From contig JAUJPP010000007.1 in NCBI GenBank assembly GCA_030562195.1, forward strand, positions 868,001-932,000: a stretch of DNA of 64,000 nucleotides. The letters are read 5' to 3'. Below the pieces are notes generated by a model. That model searched no databases and was not told where the DNA came from. It saw nothing but the letters and a program-made list of their open reading frames with translations. The stretch comes from Nipponacmea schrenckii (Eukaryota; Mollusca; Gastropoda; Lottiidae). Position 1 is the stretch's first letter, and each line of letters opens with the position of its first letter. Shown here in pieces: positions 21,999 to 34,985 of the stretch. Made by a program: the position numbers and the translations under genes.

Positions 21999-23150
21999 CT
22001 CGATATATATTACTAAGTCAAGGGCAATAACTCAAAACCGTTCATTGAAAAATTGTCAAATTCAAACTTGATTGAGGTCTAAGCAATTCCAATGCTCACA
22101 CCAAGTTTCATCAAAACTCTTTTGCCGCTAAGCATGTATTGCACCCACAATAAAATTTTGACGCGATTTTATAAAGTCAAGGGCAATTACTTGCATGCCA
22201 TGCATAGAAAAATGGTCCCATTCGAAATTGATCGCTATCTTATCAATTTCAATGCTTACACATCAAAATCCATTAGAAATAGTACCCTCTATTGCACCCA
22301 CTATTTTACTAAATCAAGGGCAATAACTTGCAAACCATTCTTCGAAAAATAGACATATTCGCATTTGACCGGCGTTTTATCAATTCCAATCCTCACAATA
22401 AGTTACATCGAAATCTATTAAATATTGTAGCTTCTACTGCACTCACAAAAAAATTCTGACGCGATATTACTAAGTCAAGGGCAATAACTCTAGAACCGTT
22501 AATCGAAAAAACCTCAAATTCAAAACATGACAACCGCCTTATCAATTCCAATTCAAATTCCATGTTTCATTCAAATCCATTGAAAATTGTTGCTCCTTTT
22601 GCATCAACAATAAATTTTGACGTGATGTAACTAAGTTAAGGGCAATAACTCGAGAAACATTTATCGAAAATTGTCAAATTCAAAACTTGACCACCGCCTT
22701 ATCAATTCCAATTCACATAACATGTTTCATTCAAATCCATTGAAAATTGTAGCTTCTATTGCATCAACAATAAATTTTGACGTGATGTAACTAAGTCAAG
22801 GGCAATAACTTAAAAAACTTTCAGTGAAAAATCGTCAAATTTGAACTTGACTGCCTTCTTATCAATTCTAAAGCTCACACCATTTTTCATTCAAATCCAT
22901 TGAAAATTGTAGCTTCTATTATTTCTACAACAAATATAGAGACAGGGGCAATAACTTAAAAAACATTCATCGAAAAATCGTCAAAATCAAACTTGACCGC
23001 TGTCTTATCAATTCCAATGCTCATACCAAGTTTCATTAAGATCCAAATAAAATTGTAGCTTCTATAGTGTTTACAACAAATGTTGACCCACTGACGGACG
23101 GACAGGGCGACGACAATATACGTCCACATATTCATGTAGGTGTATAAAAA
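21999..23150 (+). mobile_element. Helentron-like element with seven tandem ~160-bp cores
   Basis: The phrase AAGGGCAATAACT (or close) recurs at 22022, 22181, 22318, 22479, 22640, 22800 and 22946. Each core also has 'CTTATCAATTCCAAT', 'GTTTCATTCAAATCCATTGA' and 'TTGTAGCTTCTA'. The right end 'TACGTCCACAT-ATTC-ATGTAGGTGTA' (about 23119-23144) is a hairpin shared with other copies. The 5' head seen in other copies is not recognisable here. No protein is encoded; the ORF at 22092-22352 is a by-product of the repeats. Confidence 0.8.
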
Positions 23151-23932
23151 AATTCATACTCAATGATATACCAGCAAAATAGTTCGTTAATGAGTGCTGG
23201 ACAGACTGCATTGACTAGTTGTATTTTGGCAATCCAACAGGCAGACACAGAAATTCAGGACAGGTAAAATGAATTCAGAAACCAAACAGACCACCAGGTA
23301 TGTTAGTATGTACTTTTTGGTATTAGAGTTATTAATATCATACCAATTTATAATTGAATTATCTACTAGAAGTTACCTTTAAATTATAATTAATGTATCT
23401 GTTTTCACTTACCTTATAGTTGTTATGAACTATTTCACAGTTATTATAAAAAATATTTCAAATTGTGAACTCACCTGAAATGAAAAGTACATAAATGATA
23501 ATGTTTATGTTTCATGAGATTTGAAGTTTACATTCCATATTTTGGTCTAATTTCGTTAAGGTACAGATTTTAAAAGAAGTACACCTCATTTAAATATGGT
23601 ACATTAGGCACACTTCTTATAGGCACAGCGTTATTAAGGCACACCTTCAGGTAGGACAAATTCAATAAGGCACACTTAAAATCGACACTATGTCATTCAG
23701 ACACACAACATAAACAAAATGACCACAAATATGATCTCAAAGGATATAAAATTTTAATTTGATACATTTTGGCATTTATTGAGATATAGTTACTGCAAAT
23801 AAAAATAAATATTATGGTAAATAATACAATTTGTGTTCCAGCCAATCATATCGTGTTTAGTCATTTTCTGCCGAAGTTATTTAATTCAACATCCGGGTCA
23901 TTCGTTAAGAAACCCGCCAAGGCTGGAACACA
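23151..23932. other. non-coding stretch
   Basis: AT-rich. Several 'AAGGCACAC/TAGGCACAC' phrases between about 23580 and 23710 form a loose, irregular repeat. No gene seen. Confidence 0.4.
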
Positions 23933-24397
23933 TGTTGTGAAATATTAGTTTTCAATCAACCCCCCGCCTCCCCTTTCTGCCTCCTTTATTATCTTTTAAT
24001 TTATGATTCATTCTTGTTACTTTGTATTTTATTTAGGTTTTTATTAGTTGAGTTTTTGTTACTTTGTTATTGCGTATTTTATCATTCTGTTGTTTAGCCC
24101 AACAGGGATATGAGCATTATTAGATGTTTGATTTGTTGGATGTAGTGTAAGTTTACACTAATACTTTTCTATTTCTCATATTCTTGTGGTCATGCAAAAT
24201 AAATGACATTTCACACCATCAAAGTGTTCTGATATTTGATAGATGGGGGAATGTGGGTGGAAGACACAAAGTCTGAAATTCAGCATAGGGTAAGAGAAGG
24301 GGGGTGTATATATAGCTCTCTCCCCTGTCTTTGTGTTTGTCCCGTCTGTCCACACAATAAAGAGCTGGTTTCTTGATGGTTATCCAACTTGTTGTGA
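23933..24397 (+). mobile_element. LTR-like block bounded by TGTTGTGA
   Basis: TGTTGTGA occurs at 23933-23940 and 24390-24397. Inside is an unusually C-rich tract (CAACCCCCCGCCTCCCC), then near the right end TATATATAG (24307) followed 49 bases later by AATAAA (24356), the compact promoter/poly-A layout of an LTR. A solo LTR is the favoured reading. Clear 5-bp target duplications and a terminal CA were not found, so ends are uncertain. Confidence 0.35.
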
Positions 24398-27052
24398 TTC
24401 TTTGTAATCACTTAAGGATGAACCATATTGAAAATCGGAAAAATATTTATTATTTGACAACTCTTGTCAAGCTGCCATAAAAAGTTATTTTTCAATCTCC
24501 TATGGTCAGATATAGGCAGATTTAGGACCTGTATATTTGTCATCCTATGACAATGACCTAATATTTTTTGCTTGTAACACCCTTTAATCTTCATCAATGA
24601 TTAGAGATCCTGAAGGTTAGTATAATCTTCTGTATAATCATTACTGTTATTGTAACAAACTCTCTGACATGACATTGTGTTTGTTTTTTGTTGAGAATAG
24701 ACAGATAAAGTATTGAACAGTTCAAGTTGGTCTGACATTACTCATTAAATCACAGTATTACTGTAAATAAATATCAAAAATTAACTCTACCACCTCAGTC
24801 AATTTAGTTTCTTCAACTAAAATAAAGATAGTAATAGGAGATAAAGCCTAAAAACACTCAGAAAGAATCTTTACATTTCAAGAAGCTTGTCTACTCATTT
24901 ATAAAGGAAATACAACCTCAAAGTTCCAGCAGAATGATTCCCAAATTTCCTGCTCTTCAAAACTGAGGAGTGAATGAGTGTTGAGAAAATGTCTAATTTA
25001 AAAAATCAATAAAACGTAATTGAACAGATTTTCTTAACAGCCCTGAAAAGTCTCAAGTTATATAAAATAATGACACTGTAACAAATATAATTTATCAATA
25101 AAAAAATGAAAGTGAATTAGCTGAAACTCATGGCCTCTATTTCCCAACAAATTTATCTTCTTTAACAATAGAATTTAAAATCATAAAATGGTGTGTTCAT
25201 ACATGTGTGAAATTAGCTAAAACTGTTTGAAGTATTGTACTTGTTATAGTTTTTATAGTTGAAAAACATATTTCTGTCTATTCTAGTTTATAGTTTTAAA
25301 TATTTCAATGAAAAAACTAAAAGGCTACCTTTCAACTATGATTTTACATCCAAATGTTAAACATACTAGCCTACATAGGTTTATCAAATTTTACTATCAA
25401 CTGATTTTCAATTGATCTCTCAAGAGTTTAAGATTCTTTATGCCTCGTACCTTTTATAAATGTAACTCATTAAGTGATTGTATCTGTTCCATAGCAGCAA
25501 TTGTTACATAATCTTATTAGTTCAACACATAAAGAAACCAATTGCTAATTTTGCAGAAAAATGCAGCATTATTTTGTAATTTAGCTGTAAAGATTCAATT
25601 TGAAATAAAATCTAAGACTAGATTGTCATTGAAATTGGTTGTAATGGATTTTTTTTTATGTATATAATATTTCGGTTAAAGAATAATCAAATTTCTCACT
25701 ATTTCTACATAACACTGTTTTTTTCAAGAAATTATAACCACAAGGCTTTGAGAAAACAGAGAAACAAATTAGAACCTCATCAACTTTTCACCATTAGCAT
25801 TGTCATTTTCAATCCAGCACCATATTCTTGTTTTTCAAATTGATTCTAAGAAAAAAAATGCCTCCCTTCCAGGTATTCAATTAGTAGGCAAATTATTTCA
25901 AGCAAATAGTCAAGTTTCACTCTATCAGTGTCAACTTACTACAAATAACATATTTAATTCCTATTATTTTGTTCAATTGCTTAAGACATTATTTTGAAAT
26001 CAGAAACATGAGTAAATTAAAGTCATTTTACTTTTAAATAACCCTTAAAGCTGGAGGCATTTGATAGCTACAAATTTCCACTAGTAGATAATTATATATT
26101 GTCTTGTTAGTATTTCAATTCTCAGACTTCAATGGTCTAGTACTAAAAGTAAATATTGGTTATATTTTACTCCTATCAACTTTGACTTATTCTGTTGACG
26201 AAAAGTAACAATAAACAAAATTGCAGCTTCAATACTTCTTCTCTACTTTTGACAGAATCAAATTTCTGGTCCCCAAGAAGGTTTGCTTCTCCTTCCGTAA
26301 ATATGTCTATATTGGTTAGATCTAGGAAATTAATTTTTTTTTACAGATACAATTATTTCAAATTTTGTAGTGAAGCTTTTTATTTTTTTTCTAAACTAGT
26401 CCACTTTGTATTAAACTACTAAATTATGTAGAAATTCTTTTAATAAATTCATGATAACAGGTGTATCATTTTTTTAACACCAGTTTTCCAAAAATATTTC
26501 TCTTAGAAATTTCTATACAAAGTTCAGTTCAACAGTTTTCCAGCAAAGAAAAATCAATAATGAGGGTGTTTTTTTCCCTAGAATAAACTTATAATAAACA
26601 TTAGAGTCTGAAATTAGTAAGATCTTCAGTAACATAATAAACAATTCTGCCAAAAATACAGAAACAACCACGTAAACATGCTGTTTTTTTCCTCAAAATA
26701 TTAGTCAGAGGTGAGCAGGTTATTCAGTTCACAGGTAACAAAAATATTCTTGACACCTTGAAAGATATCTTTAACATTTGTACCATTAGAAGGGGGTCAA
26801 TGATTGTCATAATTCAGGGTATTATTTTAGTATATTGGAATGTACAATAGAAATATGTACGTGTCATGTATGATAGGTATTTCTCTCATGTAAGATCAAA
26901 AGGTAACATCTGGTTCTTATCAGTTTTCAGTCTGAGGGTTAGCCATACTCCAGACCATGAGTTGGTTCTGACCACCCATATATCACCACATAATTAAAGC
27001 TGAATTCTGCATCAATCACCATAGTACATTATTACTGTCTTCACTATCTCAA
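24398..27052. other. AT-rich non-coding stretch
   Basis: A single minus-oriented monomer of the 'GATTTTCAAT...TTCATCCTT' repeat lies at 24405-24450. Frames at 25658-25997 and 26195-26422 show no recognisable protein. No gene called. Confidence 0.45.
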
Positions 27053-27360
27053 TACTGTGGTTGCACTGGATTGAAAGCCGGCTTTAAGCTAGCTTTGTGT
27101 GTTTCCACTGGTTAAATTGCCAAAATGTGACGGTTTGGGAACCCACAACCTCCCTTTTTGCATTCAGAACTTTATCAGGGGCCAAATGAAAGCTAGCTTT
27201 ATCCAGCATTTTGCTTTTCAACTTATTGGTTTTACACTTGCACGCAAAACATCTGACTAAAGTTGCTCGGGAGCCAGATAAACTCTGTAGAAACACAGCG
27301 TGTTTGGCAACAAAGCTGGCTTTATAGCAAGCTTTACTTCACAATTCTCAGTTAAAATCA
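27053..27360 (-). mobile_element. MITE, GCTAGCTTTAAAGCC family, copy 2 (inverted)
   Basis: Reverse complement of the element at 54481: shared blocks include 'GAATTGTGAAGTAAAGC', 'AACACGCTGTGTTTC' and 'GAGTTTATCTGG'. The terminal repeat next to 27360 has decayed; the one at 27053 (CTGTGGTTGCACTGG) is partly preserved. Confidence 0.65.
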
Positions 27361-27479
27361 TATTAATCTGAGAATGTACAGAAGTACATGAAATGGTTCT
27401 TTAGGAATCCATGATTCGAATATACCATTAATCCAGTTTACACTAGAAAATATATCCATTCTCACAACGGTTCTCAAAA

Positions 27480-27845
27480 TGGTCCATCCAGAAACCATCC
27501 AGAAATCATGTCCACAAGAAATTCAAGAAAAGCTGAAGCGTTTTCAAGAACAAGGGCAATAACTCACTTTCAATATTTTTCGATTGGTCTGATTTTCAAT
27601 AGGATTCATCCTTGGGTTATGACAAATACTCCCACCAAGTTTCGTCTCAATCCAACAAGAAACCAGCTCTCTATTGTATCCCCAAAGAATTCAAGAACAA
27701 GGGCAATAACTCATAGAATATATTTTCAATTGGTCTGATTTTTATTAGGTTCAGCCTTGGGTTATAAGACTCACACCAAGTTTTTGTCAAAATCCATCAA
27801 GAAACCAGCCCTCTGTCGTGTCCACAAAGAAAATAAAAAGCTTTA
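27480..27845 (+). repeat. tandem repeat, 'TTCATCCTTGGGTTAT..CACCAAGTTTCGTC' family
   Basis: Three monomers of about 140 bp, each with 'ATCCA.AAGAAACCAGC', 'AGAACAAGGGCAATAACTCA', 'TTGGTCTGATTTT' and 'CCTTGGGTTAT'. Related to but distinct from the Helentron-like cores. The ORF at 27508-27738 lies inside and is not a gene. Confidence 0.75.
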
Positions 27846-30484
27846 TTGTCTTTTCGATGTTTAAATTATGACGCTCTGAATTATACACACATTCCTTTAT
27901 TATCTCAAGCAACAGGAAAGAATCAATTTAAATATTGATATACATATCTCCTTTGAATAATAAAAAAATACGAAAATTAATCCTTGCACAGTTTGACTTC
28001 ATATGTCATTGGTAAAGTGATCAAACATTGAGTCAAAATTTAGAGTTTCAAAGTGATGAGTTAAATGGCTTCGCCAAGCCTTTCTACATCCACATACCAT
28101 TTAATAACTTAAGAATATGTGGATTATCCATTGGAAACACTGATTAAGCAAGCTTAATTGAATATACAATTAGAGAACCCAACTTTAAAACTGTATGACT
28201 GCTGCCTGAAACCAATGATTCCTTAGCATTTGAAAAAAAAAGATTAATTTTGTGATCAAATACTGTTCACATTCAATATTTGTTTGAATTTATAAATTGA
28301 TTAAGGATAGAAAATCTTTATTAAATTTATTCATATCATGTATAAACTAATATTTATCTTACTATAACAGCATACTCATGTAAATTTTAGTCAAATATTT
28401 CATTGATCAGAAAATTGTTTGTTTTCCAGTCAAATTCCCTGCTGCTTTATATATTCATTATTGATTAAGTTTTTTCATACATGTATTTGACATGGTCATT
28501 CTGACACTCTATCACTGACTGATAGCAGGAAATCTTCAACCAATATCCACCATGTTAAAAAGTTTTGGCATAAAGATCACTTATAATATAATTTTCTTGT
28601 CATTTTAATTGGTCACAGCTAAATTAGCTCGGTTATATTGTCTCATTAAAACTTTAACCTGGAGCAAAAATTTGTTACTATAAGGAGATAGCAGATGTGT
28701 TCCTATCTGATTATTATTTCAATGATATGCTTCAAGAGTAAGTTCACCTGCTATGTCATGTAGTTCAATTGTTATGTTTACTTTCATCATTTAAGAATCA
28801 CAACAAATATTTCACTTTTTCCACTAATTTCATATGAGAAACCAGCAATTTCAAACCAGACTTAAGTTAAGACTTATTTTATAGCCCCTTAATCAGACCT
28901 CTTAAAAGATAATTTTTTTGAATATTAGATCTTGATTGATTAAATATAAAACTTTGACCTGATAATGAAATAAAAGAGAATGATATTGTTTCAATATTTA
29001 AAAGGATATTTTAAATGACATAGACTAGATCAAATCAAACAAAGTCACAAAGTAGACAGGATTCCATTCAAATAGAATCCTAATGTCTGGAACTTCAAAT
29101 ATATTCTCACTCAAGCTTTCCACTTGAATTCAATGATAAAATCCTTATGTTATGTATGACTGGTTTTCTTATTACCAGACGAACTTCCAATATAAGTGAT
29201 GCATATGATAATACAGATAATAGTAATAGGTATGGATCAATTAGAATAATTTTAGGTTTATTATTCTGACAATGTGGTGGATACACTGACAAAGATCTTG
29301 ATGAAGTAAAAAAGAATTATGGTTGTGGGTGGTATGTGATATTTATATGCCTAAAATTTGTTAGAGCCAAGGGTAGGGTACCAAGCCACCTAGAAAAGCA
29401 GCAATCTATTCAGCATAGCCCAGGAGATAAATTTGACTGTCTGCATTTTGATTTAAATCTATGTTTTAAGGCATTATTCACATCATTTTGTATTGTTGAA
29501 ATACCCATCATGTTAACTATTGTGGCATGTTGTGTAGCACAATTTGTTTGCCACCATTATTCAGTTCTGTATTAACTCATATAGAATTAGAATGCCAACT
29601 ATTATACTATTCACTGAAAGTTTTATTCTATATATTCACACATTGTGCATGAATAATTCAAGTCAAAGAAGTTAACTGCCTTTTTTGGTTTAAATTGTTA
29701 TCACATGTTAACATGTTAAATGTTTTAGTTGTGTGCTAATGTACTTTTTATGCTCAAAAACACTTTACATGTGTTTTTCCTCAGACACTATATTCACAAT
29801 AAGAGAAGTGTCTGATGATTATAACACATTATCTTGTACCTTTTAATGCTATGACAATTCAATTATGATACGGATTGAAACATAGACTTGACATCATTTG
29901 ATCAGAGAAGCAGAAGAAGTTTTACTGTCGGACTTCCAGAGTGTCACTCATTTTTATGGTATATTTTGGTGTACAAGGTATTAATTGATGTATCCTATAT
30001 TCCATAACAAAATCGAGTACCGGTACTATAAACCTATATTACCCCGGTACTCTATACCACTTAACATAAATATTCTTGTCACCCTAGTATAACACAGGTG
30101 CTAAAAGTTTTCTCTAATAAAATATTTAGATGTGAGATTTAAAAAAAAAAACTTTAAATTGTCCTCCAGTCTTTGATTTTCTATTTTATATCAAGTAAAC
30201 TATAAAATATTTATAACATATATCTACAGTCTATGAGTTTATACAAGTACTTATTTTATCATGTTTTGTTTCATTACATGTAGAAAGCAACAGAGGAATA
30301 TTGACTGCAAGTTTCAACTGCAAGTTTCAAATGCAATTTTCCACACAATTTTAAATAGCAAAAGATAATTCAAATTATTGTTATGGCTCCACTAGCTTGT
30401 AAATGGATTTGCCATAGAAACCAGAATGTTTGCTTTCCTACTCATTTCAATGGCAATTTTCAATATATTTCAGATTAATAATGA
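27846..30484. other. AT-rich non-coding stretch
   Basis: No gene supported. A short self-complementary patch with GAGTACCGGTAC and CCCGGTACTC lies at 30013-30050. The frames at 29107-29292 (-) and 29336-29575 (+) have no recognisable features. Confidence 0.4.
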
Positions 30485-31192
30485 AGATAGCTTGTCATGC
30501 AAGGTAATATACATCCGTACATCAGCATTTTCAAATCATTGACCGCCGGCATATCAAATCCACTGCTCACACCAGGTTTCATCAACATCCATTGACAATA
30601 TTGTAGCTTCTATTTCACCCACATTCAGATGTTTACACAATTTTACTTTGTCAAGGGCAATTGCTTATTAACTGTTCATCGAAAAATTGTCAAATTCGAA
30701 CGTGACTACCGCCTTAATTCCAATGCTCATACCAATTTTCATCAAAATCCATTGAAAATTGTAGCCCCCAATAACCCACAATAAAATTTTGACACGATTT
30801 TATTAAGTCAAGGGCTCTAACTCGCAAGCAGTGCATAGAAAAATTGTTACATTTGAACTTGATCGCCATCTTATCAATTTCAATTCTAACACCAAGTTTC
30901 ATCGAAATCCATTAAATATCGTAGCTTCTACTGCACTCACAATAAAATTTTAACGCGATTTTACTAAGTCAAGGGCAATAACTCAAAAACCTTTCATCGA
31001 AAAATCGTCAAATTCGAACTTGACCGTCATCTTATCTAATGCTCACACCAAGTTTCATTCAAATCCATTGAAAATTGTACATTCTACTGTGTCTACAACA
31101 AATATAGAGGCAGGGGCAATAACTCAAAAACCCTGGCTTCTGTCGACAGAAAACGACAAAATACGTCCACATATTCATGTGGACGTATAAAA
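30485..31192 (+). mobile_element. Helentron-like element, both ends present
   Basis: Starts with AGATAGCTTGTCATGCAAGG and ACATCCGTACATCAGC, carries four cores (GGGC phrases at 30655, 30812, 30973 and about 31115) and ends with a perfect hairpin, TACGTCCACAT (31162-31172), ATTC, ATGTGGACGTA (31177-31187), then TAAAAA. The 5' CCG/CCCAC segment can pair with the 3' arm, as in the sub-terminal inverted repeats of Helentrons. No coding capacity. Confidence 0.8.
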
Positions 31193-33174
31193 ATCCATTG
31201 TATTGTAGCTTATATTGTACTCACAACAAATGTTAAAGGACAGAAGGACATATAAAAATCCAATGCAATTTAAAGATACAGGTTCAGATGATGCAGTTCA
31301 CAAAATATAAATTTAAAGTGGCATCATTTTTGTAAGAAAAAATCATTTTAAAGGTTTACTTTTAACTTTCTTGAATATGAATCTTTAAGCATATAGCATA
31401 TTTAAAAATATTTTAAGGTATAATACCTCTTGCATCTCCTAACCTAGGTAAATTCAATTCATAGAGTTTTGAATTTTGTCCCTTCTAGATACATATTTTG
31501 AAAGTTCTTTTTCACATTTCAACTTCAAATATGCTTGTCATTCACATAATATTTCTACCTTCACAGCCAATAATCAAAAACTTAACCATAAAGGTTCAGA
31601 CAAGACTAACACTTCTTGTTCTATTTGATCTAGTTTTAATCTGATTAACCTAAATATTGGACATATGTAATCCAAGGATGTAGTAGATGAGAAGATGATA
31701 TCAGACAGCTAATCCCTCTATTCACCTGGACAATGTTTACATTCTGTGCATTTATATTTAGCTGAACAATATCTTTGACAAGCTTCCTGGATCTAAAGAT
31801 AAAAGTGATGAAAATTGTATATTACAGTGTTTTTTTTGTTTTGTGTAAGTTTATCCTTAACCAAACCACAAAAGGATAGACAACCAATATAGTCCATGGA
31901 AAATTAGAAAATGAAGACACTGGACTGTTTTAAATCTATCATTACTATACACCCATTATTTTGGGCCTATATTGTATTCGGTCAGTCTGTTCACATGTTG
32001 CTTGCACTCACTCTACAAACTAGAATTCTTTATGGATTCTTTTGATTTTTATTTTATGGGTCAATGATCCCTAGCGATTTTCATGATGATTTAATAATTA
32101 TGGTGTTTGACTTAGCCTATTCACTCTATTACTTGTTTAGCTTGTATGCACTCTAAAAGGTACAATTCTTCCCTTTGACGAAACTTGGAAATATTGTTTA
32201 TTTTCACCCCAGAATGTTCTTAAGAAATGTATTATTGTAGGTTGAATATTTCATACTGCAAGTGATCATTAATGTCCTGCCAAATATTTCTATTTAAAAT
32301 CAAAGCCAACAGTTCATGGATACAACTTACTGATGCCAAAATGCAACAACTTTTTGTTCTTTTCTTTCAACTGAGGAGGTAAATGGGGATTAAGGTCAAT
32401 ACTATACTTATTACTGAGTGCAGTACTTTGTACATCAAGTTTGTAAGTGTAAAAAATTGTGAATATTAAAGGGTCATTTCAGTTCCATAATAAATTATGG
32501 GCAAACAGGCGATACAAAAGTAACAAAAACCAGGCTGAATCAATGCTAAACTGACTTAATTTTATCTTGGGGAAATCCTCTAGGGAGAGAGTGGAAGACC
32601 ATAAATTAACATGTTCATGTCATATTGTAGAGTGTAAGAATTCATTAAGCATTGTATGTGAGTACAATAATCAACAATTAATATAAGATATATCACAGTC
32701 TAGTGTATAATAATTACAAGTTATCAGATCAGTTAACATGTCTTTAATTAATATTACAAACCTACCACTGTCACATCAACTACTGTATCATTTTGGTCAT
32801 TTATCATAGCAGTGCTTGATTAACTGGACATTAATGTCTTTTAACTCTTTGTCTATAGTAAAGGATCTAGATCTACATATATACCATCATGAGAATTGGA
32901 AATTACCCCGCAGAATTTCAAATCATTTGTGGTTCAGTTGAATGTGGACTTGCTGTTTGGTGGTCAATTGTACATCACAACCACATTCATCACAATGTTC
33001 TATGTCATCAGTCTCTATCATGTATACAATTATTCTATTACATCACATAAAACATATAATAATTACCTATTTATTCACAATTAATAAATCTAAGATTAGC
33101 GAAGGCAATTACATATGACAAGCATGATAAAAGATCAGCTACCTAACACAACTGGTCAATTAGAAAAATTGTAT
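31193..33174. other. AT-rich non-coding stretch
   Basis: A short trailing piece of the previous repeat (31193-31265) is followed by sequence in which I see no gene or repeat. Confidence 0.45.
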
Positions 33175-33652
33175 AATTCTATGTTTACTGCCTTCTTATC
33201 AATTCAAATGCTCACACCAAATTTCAACAAAACCCATTTAAAATTGTAGCTTGTATTGCACGCACAAGAAAATTTTGGTGCGATTTTATTAAGTTAACTA
33301 AAAAATGTTCATTGAAAATTTGACCACCGTTGGACCAAGTTTAATGAAAATCTATTGAAATTTGCAGCTTCTATTACATTCACAATAAAATATGGATGTG
33401 ATATTAACATATAATAACAAGCCAAAAACTCAAAAAAACTATTCATTGAAAAATCGTCAACTTCAAACCTGACCGCAGTCTGAACTATTCCAATACTCAT
33501 ACAAAGTTTCATTAAAATCCATTGAAAATTTTAGTTTCTCTTGTGTCTACAACAAATATAGAGGCAGGGGCAATAACTCAAAAACAGTTAATTGCAAAAA
33601 AAAAACAGGGGCGACGACAATATACCTCCACATATTCATGTGGGCGTATGAT
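33175..33652 (+). mobile_element. Helentron-like element, 5' end degraded
   Basis: About three diverged cores ('CTTCTTATCAATTCAAATGC', 'GTTTCATTAAAATCCATTGA') end in TACCTCCACAT-ATTC-ATGTGGGCGTA near 33623-33648, the same terminal hairpin as at 31162. Confidence 0.75.
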
Positions 33653-34864
33653 AATTGTTATATCTACAGACAATTTATTCAATTGAGCTGACTAGAGATA
33701 AATTAAAGAATATTATCATTAATCTAGTATATTATAATTGTCATTTTCTATGCAAACCTTGAAATTGATATTTATCAGGTTATAAGTATACCAGTCCGAG
33801 AAATATTTAGTTAGATATTTAAAAGGTTGAAATAAATCTTGAGTTGGCATTGTAGCATGATAATCAAAGGTATATGCATTATTATTGTATTTATTCGGTC
33901 TTAAAAATACCACTGTTTAAGTTGGATTCAATTTACATTCTGTACCGTATGTGACGTAATAAATTGAATATTTTGAATTAATTGTATCTTTCCAGTTTTT
34001 TAAGCGCTAAAATGAGAATTAACCCTTTGTATATATATTATATTTCAACAAATACAAAACTCTGTAAAACATTATATCATTTCAATTATCATTTTGGCTT
34101 CTCCTGACCTTCTATAAAAATCATTTAACCATATCCTAATCTTATATAAAATGTATTTCTTCTTCTTAAACCAATTTTCTATTAGATTGAAGGAACATTG
34201 AAGGATAAAAGGCCTGCACAAATTATTTTCCCTTTTTTCACATTCAAAATCACCTATTTAAGTTTCAAAATTGTTGACAGAACACATATTCCTTTGTGAA
34301 GTAGAAATTCAATTGAAAGATTTAAATGGTTGTGTTGGAATCAACTTTCAGCTTGGAATAAAGTGATAGCTTGGAATAAAGTGATAGCTTGGAATAAAGT
34401 GAAAGTGTACAGGAGAAGGAAGACATAAGTTGAGAATTAAAGATTCAACCCTTTAATGACAAGTCATGATAAATTGATCAGTTGATATGACTGATCTAAA
34501 ACATTCTCGGAGATATTGTTTAATTTCATTGGTTACTGATTATAGTCAATAGACTATAAGTTCAAAATAAAAAAAAGTAAGCCAATGCCATTGTTCTAGC
34601 ACGAATTCCCCCATTGTATGCTGCATGTCAGAATTTTTCTGCAACTAATTGGTAAAATGATATTTGAAACCATATTAATATTCCCTACAATATTTTGTAA
34701 AACATGGCTTCTTTACACATAAAAAAACCTAACTCCGTGATAAGAGGGGAATTTAGGAGGTATGAATTTTAAATTAACTATTTTTGTACACCTATTGAAT
34801 GATTATTGAAATTGAAGGAAATGGTAAATCACAGATAAATTATAGGTTAATGAAAGATTTTTTT
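33653..34864. other. AT-rich non-coding stretch
   Basis: A 20-bp triplication, AGCTTGGAATAAAGTGATAG, lies at about 34351-34410. Nothing else supported. Confidence 0.5.
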
Positions 34865-34985
34865 GATTTTTAATTAAAAGTTCATCCTTGGGTGATTACA
34901 ATAAATTTCATCAAAATCCATCCAGAAACGAGCTATCAGTTGTGGACAGACAGACAGGGGCGTGTGATGTGTATAAAAAGAATAA
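34865..34985 (+). repeat. single monomer of 'TTCATCCTTGGGTGATTAC' repeat
   Basis: Reads GTTCATCCTTGGGTGATTAC, ATTTCATCAAAATCCATCCA, GAAACGAGC, then GGACAGACAGACAGGGGCG. It appears to preserve the right end of this repeat family. Confidence 0.6.

Noticed and set aside
22092..22352. ORFs inside the repeat cores (also 27508-27738, 30714-30902, 33309-33512, 61245-61550)
   Set aside because: They lie entirely in Helentron-like or related tandem repeats and their frames differ from copy to copy.
29336..29575. 79-codon + frame with hydrophobic C-terminus
   Set aside because: No ATG, no splice context, no recognisable motif.
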